Shown here in pieces: positions 1 to 11,339 of a stretch of DNA of 64,000 nucleotides. Origin of the DNA: [Phialemoniopsis] sp. UDSM-2020 (Eukaryota > Ascomycota > Sordariomycetes > Thyridiales > Thyridiaceae); assembly GCA_018873225.1 (NCBI GenBank), contig JAEILZ010000007.1, forward strand, positions 62,001 through 126,000. Reading direction: 5' to 3'. Numbering within the stretch: the first letter of the stretch is position 1; every line of letters starts with the position of its first letter. The position numbers and the translations under genes are program-made. A model generated the notes under the pieces. The model saw nothing but the letters and a program-made list of their open reading frames with translations, was not told the DNA's origin and did no database searches.

Positions 1-741
1 ACGTACTGCTGTTGGACTTACGTGGCCCGCTCTCAGTCTTTTTCTCAAAAGTAAGAAGGTCAAAGGCATGTTGGATACGAAAGTGGTGGGCTGCGGGACT
101 GCTGTCGCGATTCTCTGGTGGCAGGCGCGGCGCCAACGAGTCCCCTACCCGGAAGTGGTTGAAAATTGCTTGCTTGTGCATTCCGCCGAGTTTGAAGCAG
201 AGATCCAGGAATGCCGGCATCACATTGAAGTGGGAGAGCACCGATAGGAACTGCTCATCGGTGCAACATAAAGCACCGCGTGAAGAGGCAGTTTGTAGAA
301 AGCTGATAGATTGTGAGCTGCCAGTCCAATGATGGATGATACCAAAATTGTCAGGTTTCCTTACATGAATCTGCTTCCTCGGCTTACGGTTGATGAATTC
401 AGTGCATCTTTGATATCTGCCAAAGTTGACAATTTGCGAACTGGGGAGACGGTGAATCAGAATTCGTTGTCTTGATGTTGCTTTCCAATAGAAGCACAGT
501 CCTCCCGAGCTCATATCATGCATATGTACATACTTTGTTGATCCAGTAATTCATCCCACAGGAATATCGCTTGGTATTTGGGATTGTTCACGAAAAGGCG
601 GTCTTTATCCGTTGATAGACGTGTCGAGTATGTGTGGAGGGCGTGGCGAGATTTGAGGGACCCCTTGATGGTCCTTGGATATAGCTTCGCATGTTCTATC
701 CACTCGTCCAGCAAGGGATCTCTGGTGACATGAAATGCCAT
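1..741 (-). CDS. Partial gene leaving the left edge, unassigned
   Basis: Minus-strand gene starting at ATG 741-739. Exon 1 is 741-534. A GTATGT donor at 533 and an AAAG acceptor ending at 481 remove a 53-nt intron, and the frame then stays open from 480 to the window edge with no stop, giving more than 210 codons. A second donor-like GTAAGT begins at 21, so exon 2 may end at 22. The protein is soluble-looking and has no signal peptide. The stretch around residues 150-165 (PAFLDLCFKLGG) loosely recalls the N-terminal region of fungal CorA-like proteins, but I do not recognise it securely. The C-terminal half lies outside the window. Confidence 0.6.
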
Positions 742-1637
742 GATCAAGAGCACTGAAGTATATTATCCAGCCGCCTGAGGCAATACGCGTGAGATGATGC
801 ACGATACTCCGGTTTCCAGTCTGCTGTGAGGAAATGTTTGCGTTTTATCTGTATAATTTGCTTGATCGAGGTCCGATTGCCCAAGATGAAGATGATGCCC
901 AAAGAAAGCAAGTGGGTCCAGATGTGTCGAGGCACTGGATACACTGCGTGTTAGATGGGATGACTGTGACGAACGAGGAGATAATGAGGCTCTCTTAGTC
1001 TCCACAGGAAGCTCAGCCTGATGCGTGATTTCAGTAGGCTTAAGGTGTTTGATCCCCGTAGCGACCAGGGAGAAAAGCCTAGCGTCTCACCGACACCTGA
1101 TTCACGGCGAGAGCGTGTCAGCCTTAGGGGGAGAATTGGGGGAAAGCGGTGAGACCATCCCGAAAGTGAGCAATTGGGTGGCGACAGGCTTTCGTCTAGT
1201 CGGTGGAGGCGCAGCAGCATCTGCATACCCAGCATAATACAGGACGAACAGGGTCAAGCAAGGTCTCGCGGGCCAATCAGCTGGGCTGGACGACATGTTT
1301 TACTGCTTTAATTCATGCATTCACGTAAATAACCTTGGCGCTTCAATTGACACGTCGTGTCCAGAAGGTGGAAAGAAAAAAGGCGCCTACAAAAACGCCA
1401 GACCAAATCCACGACACCCAAACCCTCGATGGACATAAAATGCAATTTCCCAGCCGGGCGCGTAATAAAACACCCTCGTACAATATTCGTGAATCATAAC
1501 AATCTTTGGGATATCAATAAAACACAAAAGCTCCAGACAAAAAGCTGCATATGGCCAGTACGCAAACACCCCAATATGCAGAGCATGAAAGACATATTGG
1601 TAGAGACTCGCCGCCAGATCTCACGGTTCAAAACCCG
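742..1637. other. No gene seen
   Basis: Only short overlapping frames with no family resemblance. It contains the upstream region of the left-edge gene. I see no RNA gene or clear repeat. Confidence 0.5.
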
Positions 1638-2303
1638 TCAAACGTCATACATCTCAGGTTTTGGTCGATGTGTTTCTTCTCGGCCTGCAGGAGTAGATTG
1701 CGGGGTCAGCGCCCGCTCAGCCAAGGTGAGTGAGAAGATGAGCCAGCCAGCCAGACGGACGGTGAGGCGAGCACGGAACCGCCGTCGACTCGTCCATGGC
1801 TTGTCCGACAGGAAACAAAGAGCAAAGCCCTTGAAGTCTGAATGGAGTTGGTACTTGCCTCTCTCAATTTTCTTGGTATTTTCATTCGGTAGTTGGTCGA
1901 GTATTTCTGATCGGCCCATCAAGACATGGGACCCCGTGTCAGCCACACTGGCCATCAACTGACCCTGACCTCCGCCGACAAGCATATACAAGCGGAAACG
2001 GACCTCGATGCGAATCTTGTTCTTCTCGTGAGGGAATAAGAATCTTATATACTCCAACAGGTCGTTGTATGTGATGTTGTAGTCATCGACGAGATCATAT
2101 GTCATGGCCATTCTGCAGAACACCCGGTCCGCCAAAGTGGCAGCGGGTCCAACTCAACCGACAAGCGCCGCCAGGTGGGTGCGCTCTTGGTCAGTGATCG
2201 GGTAGCCGTCCTTCTGGAGCCGCCTGTGCGACAGTGCCTGGTCGTCTGTTGTCCCCAAGCTCGGCCTGCTTTCGACGTCAAACCTGGCGCAAACACTCGC
2301 TCA
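1638..2303 (-). pseudogene. Decayed or unresolved protein-coding remnant
   Basis: One minus-strand frame reads protein-like on both sides of an in-frame TGA at 2156-2154. About 48 codons lie upstream (ending TDQERTHLAALVG) and about 60 plausible codons lie downstream (including DYNITYNDLLEYIRFLFP). I tested a 50-nt GT-AG intron across the stop, but it breaks the frame. Composition deteriorates toward 1638. I do not recognise the family. It could be a gene remnant or the 5' part of a gene whose introns I could not resolve. Confidence 0.3.
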
Positions 2304-2946
2304 CACTATGGATCACTCTACAGGTGGCGAAGTTTTTGATCTAGGGGTGGAGAAAATCGATTTAATTCAGTGCAACCGATCACAGTCTGGCCCGGGTTCT
2401 AGGGTCAAGGAAGAACTGAGAGGGTGTGCCGCTGCTAGGCCCGGGGGGGTGCCATCATGGACGATCGGCAAACCATGCCTGGGAAGTGGGGGATGGCCAG
2501 AGTCCGGAATCAGCGGGGGCATCCCTCCCAGAGCCGCATCGAACTCTGGCAACCAGCTTGCCATCCGCGCCATCGACGGGAGGGTAGTCAGGGGAGTCCC
2601 GTAGACCTCAGAAGCTCACCCACCACCCATCGCGGGACGGAAGGGAAGAGTGGGGTTGCGCTGACTGCAGAAGTCCTCATGCAAGCCCGTCGGGGCTGGC
2701 AAATCACCGGCCGCCGGTCGCCATACCTCTCTTTCCCATTTGTCGATGGGTACACTAAGCGAGGCGAGGTGGCTGAAGCCGGTGCATGTCCATTGGACAA
2801 GCAGCAATTGAGCACCGGCCGGAAGAGTCACATCCAACTATTTGCCGTCTGCCAGGGAGAGAGTGCTTGCGTGCTGCAGAGGTACGGAATGTCGGGGCGA
2901 ACCTCTCTGGGAAAGCTTGTTTGTTGGCCTGGGTTGGGCCCGAGGA
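2304..2946. other. 3' flank, no gene seen
   Basis: Long stop-poor frames here (for example a 186-codon plus-strand frame) have no domain character and overlap the real minus-strand gene that ends at 2947. Confidence 0.5.
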
Positions 2947-4368
2947 TCACGGCTGCAGTTGAAGACTGGCCATTTCCAACGGCCACATCATTTGTCCTCG
3001 CCACTGGGCCGGGATGATGGAGTTGATGGCACCAATCTCCCTCTGGGGCATGGTTTGGCCGCCTCTGCCCCTGTCCAGCCACCACACGCCCTTGACCTGG
3101 GCCGCCATTGCGAAATAGTGTGCCATAATGACAAGAGCCCTCGGCCGTGATTCAGCGACAAAGTCGATGAATTTGGGCGGTATCACCATGGGAAACCCGT
3201 GGAGGCGACGACAGACAACATAAATGGGCTCACTGTCGTCAATGGAGCTTTGGATGGAGCCCACATAGCTGAGAGTTTGTTCGTATGCTTCGCGCGTCTC
3301 GTCATCCCAGTTGTCCCCAGACGGCAGCTGTTGGGTCAGAACACCCAAAAAATTGGCGCGGTACTTCTCATCAAAGTAGGACTCGTCTATCCCGAACTTG
3401 GGGAACGACATGGAAATGGTGACGAGGCCAGACTTTTCCGCGTCTCCAGACTTCTTGATCTTTTGAACACTCATCCAGATCACCGTCCTGGCACCTCTGC
3501 CCATCCGCAGCCAAGCCATAGGAGGCGACCACGGCTCCAGATCACGCTCATGCAGCATAGCGAAGGAGTTGATGACGACGATCATGGCCGCGTAGCAGAT
3601 GGGATCTGCCGAGTCGGGAGTCATCACCTCAATCATCTTTCTCTGCTCGCGGAGGGTGGCCACCATGTACCGCTGACGAGCGGTGAAAAGGTCCACGTTG
3701 TCGGGCTCTTTGCGCAGAAGGTGGGTGGCCGAGGTCGCCATGATGGCATTCAATAGATTTTCGTATTCTAGAGCGAGATGGGGAATGCGTCTGGACCATA
3801 GATCTCTCCACTCCGGCCCTGGCGGAATTGGAAAGGGTTGGGCCAGGTTGAACAAGTAGTTTTGCATAAGCCTGTGCTCCAAGAGACGTCTTTCCTTGGA
3901 CTCGGGCAAGTCCTCGTCCACGTCCATGCTCTCGGGCTGGCGAAATAATTGACCGATAGTCTCGGGGGACCCAGGAGGGCGTGCCCTGGACCACGCAAAA
4001 TCGTTATGGATTGTATCTGCGTGATGGAGATCGGACGCCACCGCAGGAGACGCGTGGGAAGAGTGGGTACGGGGAGAGCTGTCCACGGATGTAGACGAGG
4101 CCGGGACCCGGGGTGCGGACTCGGGCCAGTGGCATTCCAGCCCTAGCCGTTGGCAGTTCCCGCATAGAGGACGCGCTTCATCGCACTTGATTCATGGGAA
4201 GCAAGAGAGAGCGACGGGTCAGCGACACGAAACATGAGACGGGGGAACCTTTGTGGTTTGTAGTACCTTGACGCGACGAGCTTTACACTTCTGGCAGCCG
4301 TTACGGGACTTTTTGTGGCCGAGCTTGGCGGCTTTGTGCGCGGGCAGACTCCGCGTTGGTTCGCTCAT
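2947..4368 (-). CDS. Zn(II)2Cys6 transcription factor (UPC2-like architecture)
   Basis: Exons 4368-4267 and 4185-2947, 446 aa, with an 81-nt intron (GTAC donor, CAAG acceptor) splitting the zinc cluster. The N-terminal cluster at about residues 20-54 shows the six-cysteine binuclear pattern, with GCQKCKARRVKCDE followed by LCGNCQRLGLEC. The remainder is the helical regulatory region typical of sterol-uptake-control-type regulators, ending in the WPLEM-type C-terminus common in that family. The protein is expected to be nuclear and DNA-binding. It is divergent from the 3-beta-HSD-like gene at 4917 across about 550 bp, so it may regulate that neighbour (inference). The family assignment is secure; the target is unknown. 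Confidence 0.88.
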
Positions 4369-4916
4369 GATGTGGCCTGTCTTGCTCCGCTCCGGCCAGA
4401 CACCGACCGGCCTGAATGGCCCGCGTGCGGTATTCACGGGGAGAGACTTATCTCCCGGGTGATCGCCCGATCAAAGACAGTCACAATAGAGGCAAGGTGT
4501 CGGCTCCTGGCGGGCTTCAGACTTGCCGTCATCGGAGGAAGTGCCGCGTGCGGGTGTGATGGTGTGTCTGTTTTGGGTGGCATTCAAAAAAAAAATAACG
4601 AGTTTAGCGGGATTCAAGAGGTCATGGAGTTGGAGGTCGTACTGCCCTATGAGAAATAAGCGTGGTGAATTAGCGAAAAGTGTTAGCAAACTACTTTGGC
4701 CTGGCTTGGAGCGGGTGGGGCTGGCTGAGCACCGATATATCCGGACCTCTCGGCATCGCAACAGATCATCTGAATCTCGAGCCAGTTTGGCCTCGATCGC
4801 TTTGTATGGCTTCTCAGCTAGGACTCGTCGGGTTAGAAACGATATCGGGACCCAGAGAGGCTTGTTCGTAGTGAATTATGACGAGTCTCCCATCACGGCA
4901 TGACCTACTCTCCACC
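4369..4916. promoter_or_regulatory. Divergent promoter, regulator / dehydrogenase
   Basis: About 550 bp between two divergent starts. A TATA-like ATATAT lies at about 4735. The downstream gene could start at 4878 or 4917. The latter has a CACCATGG context and is preferred. Confidence 0.45.
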
Positions 4917-6636
4917 ATGGAAGCATATGCCAGCTTTGTCAGCCATCTCACCGAGAACCATCTCCGCATTGCTGGCCTCCTTGTCGTCTTCTGCCTGTTC
5001 ATTTATCTCCTACATGTGAACCACTTGTTGAAGAGCACTCCCGAGGAGATACGAAAGCTGTCGCCCAACCGATGGACCCGGGAGCAGATTCAAGCCACGT
5101 ATAAGAGGCTCGAGAGACAGCCCCTCACCATAGAGTCTTGTGCTGGCCATCTTCCTCCCAAGTTAGAGCGACGGTACATCGTCACAGGAGGCTCTGGTAC
5201 GTCTTCCGGGAGATGTCTACAGCCTTCATCGCTGCTAACATGGGATGCTTCTTAGGCCTGGTGGGCGGATACCTCGTCTTACAACTTCTCGCCCGGGGCC
5301 AGGATCCCGCGACGATTCGCATTGTCGACTTTCAAGCACCGCACCGTCGTGACATGGTGACGGGGCCTGCTTCCAAGGTCGATTTTGTCAACACAGACAT
5401 CACCTCGGAAGAGGCTGTGGACAATGCTTTTTCCAAGCCTTGGCCGGCTCACGTCGAGCAGCTGCCCCTGACCGTCTTCCACACCGCTGCCGTTATCGTG
5501 CCGTCTGATCGCTCGCGGCTCGTCTACGGGTTCTGCGAAGCAGTGAATGTGGGCGGCACAGTCAATGTCGTATCCTCAGCCAAGAAGTCAGGAGCAGATG
5601 TCTTGATCGCAACCTCATCAGCGTCCATCTCCATTCGACCGGTTGAGCCTTGGGTGCGGCCTTGGCGGTGGAGAGACTGGCCAAAGCATTTCTGGCAGTT
5701 GCTGGACGAGAAAGACTTCTTTCAGCCGCTCAGAGAGCACGAGGGGTACTTTGCCAACTATCCGGCCTCCAAGGCACACGCTGAGCGTATTGTCTGTTCC
5801 ATGAACAGCAAGACTCTGCGCACTGGCTGCATTCGTCCGGCGAACGGCGTGTATGGGCATCCGACTGACAACACCGTTGGCGGCCCTTTAAACATGCAAA
5901 TCTACCCTGCGTGAGTCCCGCATCCATCTGTCACTTCTCTGTCCGGCCCGTTTTCCACGATGAACTAACCATGCGTAGGTGGAGTGGTCACGTCGTGCAG
6001 TCCTTCATCCATGGCGCAAACTGCGCCATTGCTCACCTGCAGATGGAGGCGATACTAGCAAAGTCTGGGTCAGAGTCGGCACCACAGGCCGGACGTCCTT
6101 TCACGGTGACGGACCCTAATTTGCCAATTACTTATTCCGACCTTTGGCTTCTAGTCAAAACGCTCAGCGTCACCCCTTTCCAGACAATACCGCTCCCACC
6201 CGTTATTATGCTGTTGCTTTCGCATTTCATCGAGGCCTACTCCCTCTTGCGTATCCGATTCCCGGTACTCCGTTGGTGCTTGCTACCGATCTCTGGCGGC
6301 TTGAAGCACCTGAAGCCGGCGTTGTTCTCCATCACGACGCATCTATTCGCCACCAACGAGGCTGCGAGAAAACCCGTGGACCAGGGTGGCCTGGGCTATA
6401 CTGGAGTTTTGACAACGCTGGAAGGGATGAGTCAGGAGCTCCTTGAGTGGAACCGGGAGCACCTTGAGAGTCCAAAATCGAGTAAGGCCAGGTACATGAG
6501 CAGCGTCTCTCTCGCGGAAGAAATTGAGAGAATTCGTTCGGCGGCATCCAAGATTCGTGTCCCAGGCGCGAACGAATCGCTGCTCACATCCATTGGGAGG
6601 GCTCCTCCGGAGCAAAATGCCACAGTTTCCCATTGA
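4917..6636 (+). CDS. 3-beta-hydroxysteroid dehydrogenase / extended SDR, membrane-anchored
   Basis: Exons 4917-5196, 5256-5910 and 5979-6636, 530 aa; phases close at both introns. One N-terminal membrane helix (about residues 18-36) precedes the Rossmann motif VTGGSGLVGGYL, which is formed across intron 1. An acidic residue after beta-2 (IVDF) suggests NAD preference. The catalytic YPASK (YxxxK) lies in the middle. A second hydrophobic stretch near LPPVIMLLLSHF fits peripheral or integral ER membrane attachment. The family oxidises 3-beta-hydroxyls of sterols or decarboxylates C4-modified sterols (ERG26-like), but other isoprenoid or secondary-metabolite substrates are equally possible. The paired regulator suggests a dedicated pathway. 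Confidence 0.85.
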
Positions 6637-7306
6637 TGGTCTTCAGCCATGGCGACTGGTAGACCCATTGTGTACTGCAAGGCGGTATGAAAGACTCTGA
6701 TCTTGTCTATTCATATCTCCTGGATCCCAAGAAGATCGGGAGCCTACCAAAAAAAGGTCGGGCTGTCGGCGAATATCCGCCTCATGGAACAAAGGCCGCT
6801 CCGGGGAATACTGACCACGGCGATAACCCGAACGCACGTTGTCATCACCACAACCCTCACTCGTCATTTTCACTCTTATTGGCACGCGTATGTCTGCACC
6901 AGACTCTAGGCAATCGACCTCCTTGCGCGATTATTCTTTTGTCGGATATAGAAAAAAGGGGATTAGCAGATCTGTGAATGATGATCCGTGGACTTGGTAC
7001 GTGGGATTAATATGGGTGTGTGATCGACAGGTTTGCTTGACCTAGATCTAATTATGGACTAAAATAAGGATGCTCTTTAAGTAGCAATGCAAACATCATC
7101 ATGTAGAAACACCAGAGCAAGCAAGAGCAGTGAGCCGATCGAGTAGACTAGACTGTATATTAATAGGCTGTCGGGTTCCCAACTTGAACAAACTCTCACT
7201 TGAGTCCCCTCACCAGGGTCTATTCCCACGTCTCTCATCCACTAGACTACTGCATTGCTTTCTCCGTCCTTCACCAAGCAACCTCAGCGCCACAAGACAA
7301 CACAAC
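6637..7306. other. Intergenic, promoter of the cysteine-rich gene
   Basis: No coding signal. The last 100 bp before 7307 are pyrimidine- and CA-rich, as in many fungal 5' leaders. Confidence 0.5.
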
Positions 7307-7720
7307 ATGAAGTTCTTGACTGCTGCTCTCATCGCCACACTCCTACCTGCCAGTACCTACGCAGAATGCTTTCCGAAGAGAGTCTGTACCGATATGTAAA
7401 AGGAGCAAGGCTGGTTCTGCTACGCGGAGAAGCCAAGTGACAAACGCGGCAGGTTTGGATATTGCGACAAGGGCCATCTTTGTCTCTCTGAGACCAGCTG
7501 TGATGCCAAAAAGACCTGCGACAAGAACAAGAAGTGTGACGACCTTCAGAAGAAGGAGGGCCTCTTCTGCCACCGCGACAACACAAACCAGAAATTCGGC
7601 CATCTTGGCCCCTGTAACGAGCAGGGCCAGCTTTGTATACACGAAGCGCGGTGTGGCACCAGGAAGGAATATCCCGTCAAGCATCCGAAAAAGCCCAGTG
7701 TACCGCATGGTCAGAACTAG
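7307..7720 (+). pseudogene. Small secreted two-repeat cysteine-rich protein, interrupted by an in-frame stop
   Basis: The frame runs from ATG 7307 to TAG 7718-7720 and would give 137 codons, but codon 31 is TAA (7397-7399). Residues 1-19 form a signal peptide (MKFLTAALIATLLPASTYA). The mature part consists of two related repeats with cysteine spacing C-x5-C-x10-C-x14-C-x5/6-C-x5-C. The TAA aligns with a Gln codon (CAG) of repeat 2. A GT-AG pair at 7396-7452 (57 nt, in phase) could splice out the stop. However, the removed segment contains conserved repeat residues, including one of the six cysteines, so a true nonsense change looks more likely. It resembles small secreted effector-like proteins only in general build; the function is unknown. 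It is convergent with the oxidase gene ending at 7999. Confidence 0.6.
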
Positions 7721-7998
7721 GCACGGTGCACAGATAATTGTACGTGAATGTTACACGGTTATAAGATACCAGTACTGATGACCTAGATTCACAGGCAAGG
7801 TGCATGAATGGCGTGCTGCGGCGATTGTGTCCGGACACTTCATCGAGTGCCTTAGCCCTTCAGACCAGGAAAACGAGAGTCTCAATGCGAGTCTTATATA
7901 CTATGACTCCTTCTTCCTTAGTAAATATTTAAAAACTCTTGTCGAAATGCTGCTCCAAATCAACATGACAGTGCTTTCAATTTCAACTATCACAGGGT

Positions 7999-10300
7999 TT
8001 ACCCAGTCCATTGCCTCTTCTTCTCCACTCCGCATAGCTGCTTTGCATGCAGGCCTTGAGCAGTCTCGCTCAACCCCTTGTGCTCATCGCCCATCACCTG
8101 CACTGCCATGCTCATCCCGCTTGCCTGATGCCACAGGACGTGACAATGGAGAGCCCAGATACCCTCGTTATCTGCCAGAAATCTGATGACCGCATACCCG
8201 TACGCCGGCACGTAGACTGTGTCCTTCTTGATCGGATCATTCAGGTTGAACGGACCCCCGCGAGGCTCCTTCCACGGAGTGAAGGGGTTGTAGTAGTCCC
8301 ATCCGCCATTGCCAGCATGGGTTCCAATGACATAAAAGTCGAAGCCGTGCTGTGAAGGCCATTAATAAACGACACTGTGCATAATTTAAGGCTTTGAAAC
8401 CCACAAGGTGAAAGGGATGCCCAACGGTGTCAACATTGTTGATCGTCAATTCCACCCAGACGGGCTCACTTCCTGTCCATGGGACCAGCTGGTGGTGATC
8501 CCACGAGGACTTGTCGAGCGATATCAACGGGGTCTCTTGTGGTTCCCAGGTTGTCCGATTGACAAAGCCATGCGGTATCATATTCAGCCGAGTCAAAACC
8601 TCGATATTGACGTAGAGCATCAAATACTTTTCCGGACTAGGTAGAGGCGAGGATAGCAAGGGGCCTTTGGCCTTGTGGAGATCGAAATGCATAATCTTTG
8701 ACTCCTCCTTCTCCTCTAATCTTCTCTTGCTGGCTGGCACGAGGATTTCAAATGCCTGTGACGGCGTCAAAGCAAAGTTGGGGACGACACAATATCTGTT
8801 TCGATGCATCACATCAGCGCCAGCCTTTTTAGAATGCACCGTGTTTCACTCACTCATCGGTGTTCAAAGAAATTATTATCTCGGTATTGGTCGCAGCAGC
8901 AGATTCTGGCCATGACAGAACAAGGTCGACTCTTTCTGCGGGACTGAGAATTCCTATCGAGTTTGCGGGCTGCGATACGACAGGCAGTCCCCCGTCGACG
9001 CGGATGATATCCATGTTTCCCCCGGGCACCTCCATAGAAAATCCCATGAGGGATCTAAAGAGGTCATCAGAATTGTGTGAACAACGCTCTATCGTGAAAT
9101 TGACGTACCCGACATTGACAATGCGCACTCGATAGCGCTTGGCTGTGTCCACCAGCAGCTGCGGCTTCACTGCGTCAGTGCAGTCAAGAGGCCTAGCAGG
9201 AATGGCCTTGGAGCAGTCGAAATGACCTGCTCCATTGATGAGTAAAGAATCCGGGCATGGCTACTGCAGTGAGTTTGGGAGTTCTCCCGGTATTTATAGC
9301 TTTTGGGAAGACTAACCTCGGCGGCGAGACCGTCGTGGCCTAGGAATCTCTCCATGACCTGTTCGGCCGAGGAGTGATACCAGTCTCCCACCAACAACAA
9401 CAGCTCCTCGTCATACAGTTCTATGACATTGTCATCATGATCCTTCGGGTCGTGGATCACTAAACCACCGTAAAGCCCATCTGCCCGCTGCAACTCTGAG
9501 TGCGCGTGATACCTTTCAACACATGTCAGCACGGGGAAATGGTGACGAGAGGCCTTGATCACGTCGAGCGTACCAAAATGTCCCTGACTGGTCACCAATT
9601 GGTATTCGATACACAAAGCTGCCTCCTGCAGGGATGGGACACTGAGTGATGCCGACAGGTCCATCAAAATGATTGGCACCTTTTTGGAAATGAGTAATTC
9701 TCCAGTCGAACAGGATCAGAAATCTTTGGGCTGATCAGGGCTTACCACGCATGTGCAAACCGTGCCAGTGAAGAGACGTCGCGTTCTCGAGGATATTCAG
9801 GACCTCGATCTCAATGATGTCGCCAGTGCGTGCCTCTACCGTTGGGCCGGGGAATTGGTCTGGGAGAAGAGATTAATATGTACGAACCCAATAAGTACAC
9901 TCATGCAGGCAAGTGTCATACTGTTGATCAGCAATACTTCTCTCGTGACACCATCGGGGGCGATATGTGATTTGGTGATGTTCCATGAGTACCGCCTGAC
10001 GCCGGGCTCACGCGACACGTGCTGATCCGGACGAAGTAATACTTTTAGGTCCCGCTCTGGGTGGGATGGAGGGCCGCTTTGGACATCGCCGGCCGGTGTT
10101 GTCTGTACGAAAGCCGAGTGCCACAGAAGAAAAAGGATGAAGGCGGCCGACGCCAGTGTGGCCAGAGCTACAAGGGGAGGGCTGACTGCGTTCGCGATCT
10201 TGCGCTCACGACCAGGCCTGTCTTGCCGCCGCCATCGCGGTAGGTCTCGCTGCTCGCCATCGCCATGAGCGGCGAGTAGAGACTCGTCAGCTTCCGACAT
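7999..10300 (-). CDS. Multicopper oxidase (laccase-like), N-terminally membrane-anchored
   Basis: Seven exons: 10300-9922, 9859-9746, 9679-9574, 9512-9317, 9260-8854, 8795-8405 and 8349-7999; 647 aa, all phases close. All four copper-ligand motifs are present: HWHGLHMRG, WYHAHSELQRADG, GHPFHLHGF and HCHVLWHQASGM. The residue 10 after the T1 cysteine is Met, a low-potential type axial ligand. Instead of a cleavable signal, a charged N-terminus of about 40 residues precedes one hydrophobic helix (PLVALATLASAAFILFLLW), suggesting a type II membrane anchor. The ATG at 10300 was chosen because the frame further upstream offers only GTG. Likely role: oxidation of phenols or pigment precursors at the cell surface or in a secretory compartment. 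Confidence 0.9.
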
Positions 10301-11339
10301 GGCTGGCACGCCTCCCTCTGTGTAGCCTAGCAAAGACACGGCCCTTTCTCCGACGCAGATCCGCCATCAAAAGGGTTCAAGCTGCATTCGAGAGAAAGAC
10401 AAAGGGACCGGCCGACCAAGTATTGAGGGGAATAAATCCGACTGCCAACCAATTTCGGGAATAGTTGTAATGCACCATCACCCATTGGATGGCCTTATCT
10501 GGCCCGTCGAAGCCCACGGGGTCACGAATTAGCATATTGATGGCAAAACCCCATCCAGGGTCGCTCACACGTGGGACCGGCCATGCTCCGTCATTTGTCG
10601 GGCTGTCGGGACCTTGCATCCACAGTAGCTTACTGCCAAGAACCTCAGTTCAGGACGATAGGAAAAGCGGGCTGGACTACCTGGACTAACAAAGCTGTGC
10701 CACACCTAAAAGGCACCTCGCTCGACCCCATCCGGGTTTAATCCAGGGCCAGCCCGTCATCTTGAGCTTGTCGAACCACCCAACCAGACGGAACTCGGCG
10801 CCATTGCGCGGCCGGAACGGACCAGTCAACGTGAGACAATTTCCGGGCAACGGTTCCTAGTGCTTGAGTTCGACGTGCCCGGATGGGGTCAGCCCCGCAA
10901 AGCAGCAGCACCGGCGCAACTGTTAGAAGAACCTGCAGCATGCAGTCAAAGCCCAGATCCCTGTCCCTGCTGTGCTTTGCGGGCATGATCCTACCTTGTT
11001 GCATGGAATCGATGATGGAACCCTCTTGGAACGTGCAAAAACGTGCCTCGCCCTCGAGCTTCCTGTCGGCGCTCTGGTAGAAGGAGGCGGCGGCGGATGG
11101 AACGAGTCCCAAGGGAATGGATGGGCCGGCCGTAAGCAAGGTCCTCGTGCCCTTCGCAGGTTGCTTTGCTCCGGGCAACTTCCTCTTCCGGGACGACACA
11201 GGATTTGCAGTTTTGGGTATTTAAGGCAGGCCATCGCCCTTCCGCCGATCACTTCCTGAAAGCTCCTTCAGCATCAGGAAGAAGCACAAGACCACCAGAG
11301 CTTCCACTCCAGGGTTCTCTCTTCAGGTGTGCCGTGACC
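10301..11339. other. Intergenic with one unassigned coding-like fragment
   Basis: A minus-strand frame at 10377-10619 reads like protein (HYNYSRNWLAVGFIPLNTW) but has a stop just upstream, no recognisable family and no splice solution that I could close. It may be a gene remnant. The last few hundred bases serve as the promoter of the phosphoesterase gene at 11340. Nothing else is recognised. Confidence 0.4.

Noticed and set aside
1551..1650. tRNA-like B-box GGTTCAAAACC
   Set aside because: No cloverleaf can be formed around it and no matching A-box at the right distance.
2457..3017. 186-codon plus-strand frame
   Set aside because: Overlaps the 3' end of the first regulator gene, with no family features and no splice logic.
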